Assembly (NCBI RefSeq): GCF_030643825.1
Contig: NZ_CP101717.1
Location: 1,302,001-1,366,000, forward strand
Source: Salinispirillum sp. LH 10-3-1
GTDB lineage: Bacteria; Pseudomonadota; Gammaproteobacteria; Pseudomonadales; Natronospirillaceae
Length of the DNA: 64,000 nt
Direction: 5' to 3'
Part shown: in pieces, positions 43,554 to 51,229 of the stretch
Layout of the letters: every line of letters starts with the position of its first letter
Numbering within the stretch: the stretch's first letter is position 1
Notes under the pieces: model-generated
Seen by the model: only the letters and a program-made list of their open reading frames with translations
The model's database searches: none
What the model was told of the DNA's origin: nothing
Translations under genes and position numbers: made by a program

Positions 43554-45320
43554 TTGAAGCAGGTTGTCCAATTTCTGCTGGTGTGGCTGTCCGTCGGGGC
43601 AGTGTACGCTCAGACGCACACATTTTTGCCGGTGGATGAAGCGCTGCGCATGTCTCACTACTCTGATCGTGGCGAGTTGGTTGTAGACTGGGTTATTGAA
43701 CCCGAACACTACATGTACAAAGAGCGCACACGCATTGAGATGGGCCCCGGGCAGTCGGCTCAAATGGGTGATGTACAACTGCCGAATCACTACATTGCGA
43801 AGTACGACGAGTTCTTCGATGAAACACTGAATGTCTATTATGACTATCTCACCCTTACAGTACCTGTCGTTGCTGATCAGCCGGTGACGTTCACGGTGCA
43901 TTATCAGGGCTGTGCTGAAGCTGGACTCTGTTATCCGCCACAGGCACGTACCGTCACCTTTGACCCTTCGGGTATGGCCGATGCCAATGTGAGCAGTTCC
44001 GCCACGGCGCGCGGATTGCCCAGTGACCTGACCGGTGGTGGCCTGGCGGGTTTTTTAACACAGGGCTCGTTGCTGTTGTCGATTGGATTGTTTTTTGCGT
44101 TGGGTGTGGGCTTGGTGTTTACCCCTTGCGTGCTGCCCATGGTGCCTATCATGTCGGCCCTGGTGATGGGAGAAAATCGCCCTAGCACAGGTCGCGCCAT
44201 TGCGATTGCAGTGACCTATGTCGTGGCGATGGCGTTGACCTACGCCTTGGCGGGGTTGCTGGCCGCTTCGCTCGGTGCGGCTGGCAACATTCAGGCGACC
44301 ATGCAGACGCCTTGGGTGTTGACGGTTTTTGCGGTGGTATTTGCTTTGTTGGCGCTGGCGATGTTTGGGGTGTTTTCCATGCAGTTGCCCGCTGGTATGA
44401 GCCAAGCGATTACCGGATTACAAAACCGCATTCAACGGGGCAATCTTGCCAGTATTGCAGTGATTGGTAGTCTGTCCGCGTTGGTTGTATCGCCCTGTGT
44501 CAGTGCTCCCCTGGCCGGTGCGTTGATTTATATCTCGGCGACCGGTGACATGGCGCTGGGCTTCTTCGCCCTGTTGGCGTTGGGATTGGGCATGGGGATG
44601 CCGTTGATTCTGGTGGCCGTGGGTGGTGCGCGTTGGCTGCCGCGCAGTGGGCCTTGGATGGTGCAGGTAAAGAATTTCTTTGGCGTGTTGCTCTTGGGGG
44701 TCGCTATCTGGCTGTTGAGCCGGTGGTTAAACCCGATTATCACGCTGGCCCTGTGGGGGCTGTTGGCGTTGGGTTACGCCGTGGCTTTAGGGGTGTTTGA
44801 TGCGTTTCGTCAACCGGTTCATCGCTTCCGGCAGGCCATTGGGCTACTGATGTTGATCTACGGTGTGGCTGCACTGTGGGGGGCGCTGGGTGGCGCAACG
44901 AATCCACTGCAGCCTGTTGCCCGAGCGGGTGGTGCCGGTGGCGCTTCGACGCAAGCAGAAGTGAATCCGTTTTATCGGGTTGGCGATGTGGCGGAATTGC
45001 GGGTGCAGTTGGCACAGGCGGCGGACAGCGGCCAGCCCGTGATGTTGGATTTCTATGCCGACTGGTGCATCTCTTGTAAAGTCATGAAACGCACTATTTT
45101 TAGTCAGGATGATGTACAAGCGCTGTTGACCGACTATCGTTGGTTGCAGATTGATGTGACGCAGAATAATCGTGAACAACAGGCGCTGCTGAACGAATAT
45201 GGGCTCTTTGGGCCGCCAGCCATCCTCTTTTTTGATCAAGAAGGGGTTTGGAAAACAGGGCTCACAGTGCAGGGTGAAGTCAGTAAAACACAGTTTTTGC
45301 GCCACATGGGCTTGATCTGA
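43554..45320 (+). CDS. dsbD: Thiol:disulfide interchange protein DsbD
   Basis: Carries electrons from cytoplasmic thioredoxin across the inner membrane to periplasmic DsbC, DsbG and cytochrome c maturation. 588 residues with a TTG start behind AGAGGTGA. Signal peptide to about residue 19 (ends VYAQ); N-terminal domain with C120 and C126 in YQGCAEAGLCYPP; eight-helix core with C192 (FTPCVLP) and C315 (VSPCVSAP); C-terminal thioredoxin domain with CISC at 505-508 in FYADWCISCK. All six functional cysteines are present. Confidence 0.96.
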   Translation: MKQVVQFLLVWLSVGAVYAQTHTFLPVDEALRMSHYSDRGELVVDWVIEPEHYMYKERTRIEMGPGQSAQMGDVQLPNHYIAKYDEFFDETLNVYYDYLTLTVPVVADQPVTFTVHYQGCAEAGLCYPPQARTVTFDPSGMADANVSSSATARGLPSDLTGGGLAGFLTQGSLLLSIGLFFALGVGLVFTPCVLPMVPIMSALVMGENRPSTGRAIAIAVTYVVAMALTYALAGLLAASLGAAGNIQATMQTPWVLTVFAVVFALLALAMFGVFSMQLPAGMSQAITGLQNRIQRGNLASIAVIGSLSALVVSPCVSAPLAGALIYISATGDMALGFFALLALGLGMGMPLILVAVGGARWLPRSGPWMVQVKNFFGVLLLGVAIWLLSRWLNPIITLALWGLLALGYAVALGVFDAFRQPVHRFRQAIGLLMLIYGVAALWGALGGATNPLQPVARAGGAGGASTQAEVNPFYRVGDVAELRVQLAQAADSGQPVMLDFYADWCISCKVMKRTIFSQDDVQALLTDYRWLQIDVTQNNREQQALLNEYGLFGPPAILFFDQEGVWKTGLTVQGEVSKTQFLRHMGLI

Positions 45321-45395
45321 CCGGCCACAGGTTCAATACTGAGTAGTATTGTGTCAGTGCTTTCAGTTCGCACTGGAATTAAGGAGTGAACAGCA

Positions 45396-45908
45396 TTGCG
45401 AATTCCCGCCATATTGGATATTGAGGCCTCCGGCTTCGGACGCGGCAGCTATCCGATAGAGGTGGGAGTAGCGATGCCTGACGGTACCGTCGTCAGCTAT
45501 TTGATAGCGCCGCATCCAGACTGGACGCATTGGAGCGATGAAGCCGAGCGTTTGCATGGGTTGTCGCGCGAACTGTTGCTGGAGAAAGGGTTTGCGCCGC
45601 GCCAAGTGGCGGAGCAGCTTAATGTTCTGTTGGAAGGGCAGACGGTATATTCTGATGGTTGGGGTGTAGACAGTAGCTGGTTAGCATTGCTGTTTTATTA
45701 CGCTGGATGTCGCCAAGCGTTTCAACTCGACACCCTGACCCGTATTTTGGCAGACGAGCAATTGGCCGTCTGGGACAAAACCCGAGACGATCTTTTTGCC
45801 GCGCACGACGGGCGACGTCACCGTGCGGGGCACGATGCGCGCATTTTGCAGCAGACTTACATTGATACGCATGGGTTATTGCGGAAAGCCCAGCGTCAAC
45901 AACGCTAA
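45396..45908 (+). CDS. DnaQ-fold 3'-5' exonuclease-like protein
   Basis: 170 residues with a TTG start behind AAGGAG. DEDDh-type exonuclease features: D8 and E10 in ILDIEASG, a second-site aspartate in YSDGWGVDSS (D87 or D92), and H142-x4-D147 in RHRAGHD. No other domain. Members act on DNA or RNA ends; no specific role can be assigned. It lies between dsbD and bolA on the same strand with short gaps. Confidence 0.8.
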   Translation: MRIPAILDIEASGFGRGSYPIEVGVAMPDGTVVSYLIAPHPDWTHWSDEAERLHGLSRELLLEKGFAPRQVAEQLNVLLEGQTVYSDGWGVDSSWLALLFYYAGCRQAFQLDTLTRILADEQLAVWDKTRDDLFAAHDGRRHRAGHDARILQQTYIDTHGLLRKAQRQQR

Positions 45909-45919
45909 AGAGGTAGTAC

Positions 45920-46228
45920 ATGAGCGTACAGGACACCATCATCGAGAAACTGCAGGATGCTTTGAACCCGGTGCATCTGTCGGTTGAGAACGAAAGCCAC
46001 AAGCACAGCGTCCCGCCCAATTCAGAGACGCATTTTAAAGTGACGATTGTTGCGGAAAGCTTACGTGGTCAGACACCGGTACGCCGTCATCAAATGGTGT
46101 ACAACGCGTTGCAGCAGGAGCTGGCAGGACCCGTGCACGCACTGGCAATACATGCTTTTGCGCCGGATGAGTGGCAGGGGGCGGCGCCAGCGTCGCCAGA
46201 TTGCCTAGGCGGAAGCAAGCGCGCTTAA
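45920..46228 (+). CDS. bolA: BolA-family protein
   Basis: 102 residues. BolA/IbaG proteins partner monothiol glutaredoxins in iron-sulfur handling, and some affect cell shape. Landmarks: ESHKHSVPPNSETHFKVTIVAESLRGQTPVRRHQMVYNAL and HALAIHAFAPDEW, with the conserved histidines of the Fe-S site. The last residues (CLGGSKRA) and the stop codon fall in a dispersed repeat beginning near 46204, so the C-terminus has probably been altered by repeat insertion. Confidence 0.92.
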   Translation: MSVQDTIIEKLQDALNPVHLSVENESHKHSVPPNSETHFKVTIVAESLRGQTPVRRHQMVYNALQQELAGPVHALAIHAFAPDEWQGAAPASPDCLGGSKRA

Positions 46229-46260
46229 AAACGATGGCGCTCACGCTGGCGGCGTTAAAA
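46204..46260. repeat. Partial copy of the CTTAAAAAC/CTGGCG repeat
   Basis: CCTAGGCGG (46204-46212), CTTAAAAAC (46224-46232), then GCGCTCACGCTGGCGGCGTT to 46257, matching blocks of the full palindrome at 25635-25772. Beyond 46261 a variant (GCCCGCTGGCGGAGTTGAAA) gives a second, weaker match. 46229-46331 between bolA and the UPF0149 gene holds nothing else. Confidence 0.6.
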
Positions 46261-46331
46261 CCTTCCCCAAGACAGTTGCGCGCCCGCTGGCGGAGTTGAA
46301 ACTCGTCAGCGGTGGCGCATACTCTATCGTG

Positions 46332-46874
46332 TTATTTTTCCGGCGAGTTGAACAGCAGGTACATGTCGACCAATACTTCTGGCACCTGATTCAGGAAGCT
46401 GATTAATAGGTCATCGTCTTTATAGACATCAGCGAAGATGTCTTCTTCCATAAACAAGCCTGACGCCACCTGAATCGGTAACAACAACTCGGCGAACTCG
46501 TCTTCGTCGGCTTCGGCAAAAGCGTTTTCGTGCGCAAATACGATCTCCATGAAGCCTACGGCCCAGGCCTGCTGTTCGGAGTCTTCCCAGTCTAGGGTGA
46601 TGTCGAAGGGCAGTTCCAGATCGGTATCGTCGTACAGTGCGGCGTGGATCAGATCCAGCATTTCCTGCCACTGCGCTTCGAGTTGAGTTAATTCGTCCTT
46701 TGGCACGTCGGCTAAGTCGTCGCCAAACACGTGAGCGGCGAAGTCAGCTGGTAGCTTTGTGCCGCCGCTGATTGCCCATGCGGTCAGTGCGCCGTGCACA
46801 CACATGCCATCCAGTGTGTCTTCACCCGCCAGCTCATCCAGCGTGTCGGTCATTTTTTCCAGTAAATCGGTCAT
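46332..46874 (-). CDS. UPF0149 (YecA/YgfB) family protein
   Basis: 180 residues, strongly acidic and helical. It matches the UPF0149 pattern: LDGMCVHGALTAWAISGG at the N-terminus, SEQQAWAVGFMEIVFAH in the centre, and a LLPIQVASGLF segment. There is no C-terminal SEC-type zinc motif, so it is the short form. Function in this family is poorly defined. Monocistronic, convergent with bolA. Confidence 0.8.
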   Translation of the reverse strand: MTDLLEKMTDTLDELAGEDTLDGMCVHGALTAWAISGGTKLPADFAAHVFGDDLADVPKDELTQLEAQWQEMLDLIHAALYDDTDLELPFDITLDWEDSEQQAWAVGFMEIVFAHENAFAEADEDEFAELLLPIQVASGLFMEEDIFADVYKDDDLLISFLNQVPEVLVDMYLLFNSPEK

Positions 46875-46963
46875 GCCTAGTCTCCGAACACCTCAATGAG
46901 GCATCCTTGTGTGGTGATGTCATTTAGGCTCGTAGTGTAGTGATTACCGGCGCGGTATTCTAT

Positions 46964-46992
46964 TTGTATGTGATAAAAATACCGACTAGAAT
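46964..46992 (+). promoter_or_regulatory. Promoter of tRNA-Arg
   Basis: TTGTAT (46964-46969), 17 bases, TAGAAT (46987-46992), with the tRNA starting about 35 bases after the predicted start site. Confidence 0.6.
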
Positions 46993-47033
46993 TGCCGACC
47001 TTACGGAAGCCGGTATTGCGCAGGCTTCTGGCT

Positions 47034-47109
47034 CTCCCCATAGTTCAACTGGATAGAACGAGCCCCTCCTAAGGGTTAAATCCAGGTTCGAGTCCTGGTG
47101 GGGGGACCA
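47034..47109 (+). tRNA. tRNA-Arg(CCU)
   Basis: 76 bases with encoded CCA. Acceptor CTCCCCA (47034-47040) pairs with TGGGGGG (47099-47105) with one U-G wobble; discriminator A, CCA 47107-47109. D-arm GTTCAACTGGATAGAAC, anticodon loop CTCCTAA giving CCU (47068-47070), T-arm CCAGGTTCGAGTCCTGG. It closely follows E. coli tRNA-Arg(CCU) except for the unusual C1-G72 first pair. Confidence 0.9.
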
Positions 47110-47155
47110 CTTTCCATTCGGTGCCATCTTAGCGCCCGTGCTTGCAGAGGACATA

Positions 47156-48274
47156 ATGAAGCCCAGCGTTCGTCCCAATAACCCCAATTTCTCATCCGGA
47201 CCTTGCAGCAAACGTCCGGGGTATGATGTCAGTCAGCTTGATCTGCGAGTGCTCGGGCGGTCACATCGTTCAGCGCTGGGTTCGGCTGTATTGGCGGACG
47301 CCATTGATAAAACGCATCAAGTGCTTGGCCTGCCGGAAGGTTATCGTGTGGGCATCGTGCCAGCTTCGGATACCGGTGCAATGGAGATCGCTATGTGGTC
47401 GCTGTTGGGTGAGCGTCCGGTTGATGTGTTGGCGTGGGAAGCCTTTGGTGCGGGTTGGGTCAATGACATCGAAACCCAGCTTAAGCTGAGCCACGTACGC
47501 ACCATGAGCGCCGACTATGGTCAGCTACCTGATTTGCAGAAGGTGAATTTTGATCACGATGTGGTGTTCACTTGGAACGGCACGACTTCCGGTGTGAAGG
47601 TGCCCAATGGTGACTGGATTCCGCAGGACCGCCAAGGCTTGACTATCTGTGACGCCACTTCAGCCGTTTTTGCCATGGAGATGCCATGGGAAAAGCTGGA
47701 CGTTGTGACTTACAGTTGGCAAAAGGTATTGGGTGGTGAAGGGGCACACGGTGTCATGATCCTATCACCGCGTGCGGTTGCGCGGTTGGAAAGCTATACC
47801 CCGATCTGGCCAATGCCCAAGTTGTTTCGTTTGACCAATAACGGCAAGCTGGTAGAGAGTATCTTTAAGGGTTCAACCATCAATACACCGTCTATGCTTT
47901 GTGTAGTCGACTATGTCGATGCGCTCGACTGGGCTGCTTCAATTGGCGGTTTGCCGGGTTTAATCGCTCGTTCAGAGGCCAACCTAGCGGTATTGAGCGA
48001 GTTCGTTGCGCAGCGTTCGTGGATTCACTTCCTAGCCGAAGACCCTGCCTTACGCTCTAATACGTCGGTGTGTTTTACCTTGGATGTTACGCCCGCTCAA
48101 GTTAAAAGAATGGTCGAGCTGTTGGAGCAGGAGGCCGTCGCCTATGACATCAGCAGTTACCGTGACGCGCCTGCGGGACTGCGTATTTGGTGCGGTGCGA
48201 CCGTCGAAAGTAGCGATCTAACAGCGTTACTGCCTTGGCTCGATTGGGCTTACCAAGAAATACAGGCCAGTTGA
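47156..48274 (+). CDS. serC: Phosphoserine aminotransferase, Methanosarcina/alphaproteobacterial type
   Basis: PLP enzyme converting 3-phosphohydroxypyruvate and glutamate to phosphoserine. 372 residues from the ATG at 47156 behind AGAGGA. It opens [18 protein letters not shown], and the PLP lysine is in [37 protein letters not shown] follows. This is the type seen in methanogens and alphaproteobacteria rather than the enterobacterial SerC. It begins 47 bases after tRNA-Arg and may be read through from it. serA and serB are not present. Confidence 0.9.
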   Translation: MKPSVRPNNPNFSSGPCSKRPGYDVSQLDLRVLGRSHRSALGSAVLADAIDKTHQVLGLPEGYRVGIVPASDTGAMEIAMWSLLGERPVDVLAWEAFGAGWVNDIETQLKLSHVRTMSADYGQLPDLQKVNFDHDVVFTWNGTTSGVKVPNGDWIPQDRQGLTICDATSAVFAMEMPWEKLDVVTYSWQKVLGGEGAHGVMILSPRAVARLESYTPIWPMPKLFRLTNNGKLVESIFKGSTINTPSMLCVVDYVDALDWAASIGGLPGLIARSEANLAVLSEFVAQRSWIHFLAEDPALRSNTSVCFTLDVTPAQVKRMVELLEQEAVAYDISSYRDAPAGLRIWCGATVESSDLTALLPWLDWAYQEIQAS

Positions 48275-48302
48275 GGCCTATTGGGGTACAGGAGAGCACT
48301 GC

Positions 48303-49502
48303 TTGCCTTTACTGATACTGTTGCCAATTTTCGCTTTGGCGGCGCTGCAGGTGTTTTGGCCGCAACACGAGTTTCATACGTCTGTGCCATTTCCGGCAAC
48401 GCCGTTCGTTATTATGGCGTTGGTAGGGTTGCTGGCTGGCTTGATGCGGCAATGGCAATGGTTGTATTGGCTGGCGCTGTTGGCGGGTCATTATTGGGCG
48501 GCACAAATTGGCCTGCAACGACCCTTGTCAGAGCCGGATGTGGCGGCGCTCTATATGCTCCTCCCGTTGTTGGTGTCAGTGTTCATGTTGCTGCTGGCGG
48601 TAATTCCGCTGCCTACGGCCTCATCGGTACCCGGTGTGTTGCTCTTATTTGCCTGTTTTTTCTTGCCGGTGGCAATGACCGACGCGCCCTTGGTCGCTTG
48701 GTTGTTGTTGATCGACTTGCCGGAGTTTATGCTGGCACGACCACAAGCAGGGTGGTTCCTGACGTGGGGGCACCTGTGGTGGCAGAGCGTGATACTGTTC
48801 ATATGGCTGGCCTTGGTCAGTGTGCGTCGGTACCGAGCCACTGTTTGGGGGTGTTTTGCGGTCTGGCTCGCGGTTATGCTTTTTTATGCGCTGATTGATC
48901 GAGTGAACGCATCCGGCTGGGTTACCTTGGCTGCAGGCCTGAGTTTGTTGCTCACGCTGGCGTATGAAATGCTGCGGTTGGCGTATGTTGATGAGCTGAC
49001 GCAGCTGCCACAGCGGCGGGCACTGGAAGGGCATCTCAGTCGTTTGGGGCGACGTTCTGCTATCTGTATGCTTGATGTGGATCACTTCAAGCAGTTTAAC
49101 GATACGTGGGGCCATGAGGTGGGTGATCAGGTATTGCGGTTGCTGGGCAGTATCCTGGCAGACGTGAAAGGCCTATCGGCTTATCGTTATGGTGGAGAAG
49201 AATTTACGCTGGTATTCAGCCATAATCGTGCTGATGCTATTGCGGAAAAGCTCGAAGACGTGCGGCAACGTGTCGAGAACTATCCGTTGACCTTGCGCCG
49301 TGACGATCGCCCCGATAGTAAAAAGGACGGTAAGGCGCAACGGGGTAAGGCGTCGGGTACGCAAAAGGTGAATATTACGATCAGCTTGGGTTGTGCATTA
49401 CGCCAGCCTAAAGAAGAACCGGAAGCGCTGTTAAAGCGCGCCGATGAAGCGCTCTACAGTGCCAAGAAAGCCGGTCGGAACTGCGTTAAAATCGCGAAGT
49501 AG
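48303..49502 (+). CDS. Membrane GGDEF diguanylate cyclase
   Basis: Makes cyclic di-GMP from GTP. 399 residues with a TTG start behind AGGAGA; about seven helices in the first 225 residues, then a GGDEF domain (228-399) with the active motif YGGEEF (GGEEF 297-301) and CMLDVDHFKQFNDTWGH. The RxxD inhibitory site is absent: V and L occupy the R and D positions before the motif. A basic insertion of about 25 residues (RRDDRPDSKKDGKAQRGKAS region, 332-351) precedes the ISLGCA strand. The N-terminal sensor type is not recognised. Confidence 0.9.
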   Translation: MPLLILLPIFALAALQVFWPQHEFHTSVPFPATPFVIMALVGLLAGLMRQWQWLYWLALLAGHYWAAQIGLQRPLSEPDVAALYMLLPLLVSVFMLLLAVIPLPTASSVPGVLLLFACFFLPVAMTDAPLVAWLLLIDLPEFMLARPQAGWFLTWGHLWWQSVILFIWLALVSVRRYRATVWGCFAVWLAVMLFYALIDRVNASGWVTLAAGLSLLLTLAYEMLRLAYVDELTQLPQRRALEGHLSRLGRRSAICMLDVDHFKQFNDTWGHEVGDQVLRLLGSILADVKGLSAYRYGGEEFTLVFSHNRADAIAEKLEDVRQRVENYPLTLRRDDRPDSKKDGKAQRGKASGTQKVNITISLGCALRQPKEEPEALLKRADEALYSAKKAGRNCVKIAK

Positions 49503-49567
49503 GCGAGGGAAGCTGAGCTACTGCGTCTGTCCTAAAATATATACTGCTGCAAGCAGGAGAATTGAGT

Positions 49568-50323
49568 ATGACTAAAACCATCGCCATTATTGGTGGCACC
49601 GGGCTGACGGAGCCCAAGCAGTTGCAGGTGATCTCCGCCCATGACGTACAAACGCCTTATGGGTCCACGTCTGCCCCTATTCTAGAAGGAGAAATGGCCG
49701 GTTATCGTGTGCTTTTTCTGGCGCGCCATGGTCACCCGCATCGCATCCCGCCCCATCAAGTTAACTATCGCGCCAATATGTGGGCACTGCAAAAGCTATA
49801 TGCCACCGATATTGTATCGGTCAATGCGGTCGGCAGTATTGCGATAGACGCCATGCCTACTCGGGCGTTGGTGTTGCCTGATCAGATTATTGATTACACA
49901 TGGGGGCGCATCCACACCTATTATCAGGGCGACCTGGAAGCCGTTAAGCATGTGGACTTGTCGTTTCCGTATTCGGAAAGTCTGCGTGACTTGTTGGCCC
50001 AAGCGGCTCACCACGCCGGTAAGTCGATCGTCAATGGCGCGGTTTACGGCGTGACTCAAGGGCCTCGTTTGGAAACTGCGGCTGAAATCGTCCGTATGGA
50101 GCGAGACGGCTGTGACATCGTGGGCATGACCGGGATGCCGGAAGCCGCGTTGGCGCGCGAACTGCAGTTGAACTACGCTTCCTTGGCGCTGGTGGTCAAC
50201 CCGGCGGCAGGTAAGAGCAATTCAGTGATCACGCTGAAAGAAATTCAGACGGCGTTGGATGCAGGCATGACCGATGTGCGTGATGTGATCGCGCAAGCCA
50301 TCCGACTCTTCTACGAAGACTGA
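49568..50323 (+). CDS. S-methyl-5'-thioinosine phosphorylase
   Basis: Purine salvage enzyme of the nucleoside phosphorylase family, 251 residues from the ATG at 49568 behind AGGAGA. Phosphate-site and family motifs: IIGGTGL, FLARHGHPHRIPPHQVNYRANMWAL, and TQGPRLETAAEIVRMERDGCDIVGMTGMPEAALARE. The close relative in Pseudomonas aeruginosa (PA3004) is a methylthioinosine phosphorylase; methylthioadenosine phosphorylases look similar, so substrate is inferred from that relative and the shared csiV-mfd neighbourhood. Confidence 0.85.
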   Translation: MTKTIAIIGGTGLTEPKQLQVISAHDVQTPYGSTSAPILEGEMAGYRVLFLARHGHPHRIPPHQVNYRANMWALQKLYATDIVSVNAVGSIAIDAMPTRALVLPDQIIDYTWGRIHTYYQGDLEAVKHVDLSFPYSESLRDLLAQAAHHAGKSIVNGAVYGVTQGPRLETAAEIVRMERDGCDIVGMTGMPEAALARELQLNYASLALVVNPAAGKSNSVITLKEIQTALDAGMTDVRDVIAQAIRLFYED

Positions 50324-50362
50324 GTTCGTCATCAAGTCGGATGGTTTTGTGGCTGGCCGAAG

Positions 50363-51229
50363 TTAAGACCCTACATTCAGGGTAGACACTTCGGCTGGCA
50401 CATAGGGAGTAAACTGAATCACCATGCCCAGATTTGGGCTGTCTAGGTAGTGAATCTCTCCACTGGCCATACGGCGTCGCTCAGCCAAGTGCACACTCTT
50501 CGTTGGCACATAGTATTCGCGTTGGCGTAGCGGAAAGATCCGCCGCGCTTCTTGATCCAAAGCGTTGGCGTGGTCCATCTCACTGAATCCGTCCCAGCTC
50601 AGACCATCACTGCTGTCCGGCGTCAGAGTAGGGGTGGTTTGGCGAAAGAACTGGCCTAGGGGTTCATCAGTAAGTACGTACTGACTGTGGTACAAATCCG
50701 TTTCGACGTGCAGAAAACGGCCGACATGCACGGCAAAGAAACCATCCAGTTCAAAATGATTGCCGAACTTCTCACCACCCTGTATGCGTATGATGGTGCG
50801 TTCTTCTTCGCCCCATACCGGCATATTCCAGGCTTTATGCGCGATCACCTGCCGACCACCCCGACCATTAATGGCCCGCGCAGCATCGGTCATTTGTAAC
50901 AGCACTTCAGGGACTAGTACAAAGGGCTTTTCCTGGCCGGTGGTTAAGTCCACTTCAGGCCAGCGCAGCGGCATGGGTGGTGGGCTGTCGCTGCTCGAAG
51001 CTGATTGCGTCGGCATAAATTCGGGTGGCGTTAAACGCACGGCTTCTTGCATGTAATTCAGGAGCGGAAAATCTGGCCAGATTTCATTGTCGCCAGCCCG
51101 TGATGGCTGACTGAACAGAATGATTTCCACTTGATACCAGCGCCCGGCGTTAGGGTTGTCGACCGACTGTGCGGTGCTGTAGGCACTGAACAGCAGTAAA
51201 CCCGCTAGGCCGAAGATCAATGTTTTCAT
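50363..51229 (-). CDS. csiV: CsiV-family cell-envelope protein
   Basis: 288-residue periplasmic protein with signal peptide MKTLIFGLAGLLLFSAYSTAQS. It begins the mature part with GRWYQVEIILFSQ, typical of CsiV, and carries VHVGRFLHVETDLYH and a C-terminal ERRRMASGEIHYLDSPNLGMVIQFTPY. In Vibrio cholerae CsiV binds peptidoglycan and is needed for cell shape with D-amino acids. It overlaps mfd by 4 bases, the usual arrangement. Confidence 0.85.
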   Translation of the reverse strand: MKTLIFGLAGLLLFSAYSTAQSVDNPNAGRWYQVEIILFSQPSRAGDNEIWPDFPLLNYMQEAVRLTPPEFMPTQSASSSDSPPPMPLRWPEVDLTTGQEKPFVLVPEVLLQMTDAARAINGRGGRQVIAHKAWNMPVWGEEERTIIRIQGGEKFGNHFELDGFFAVHVGRFLHVETDLYHSQYVLTDEPLGQFFRQTTPTLTPDSSDGLSWDGFSEMDHANALDQEARRIFPLRQREYYVPTKSVHLAERRRMASGEIHYLDSPNLGMVIQFTPYVPAEVSTLNVGS

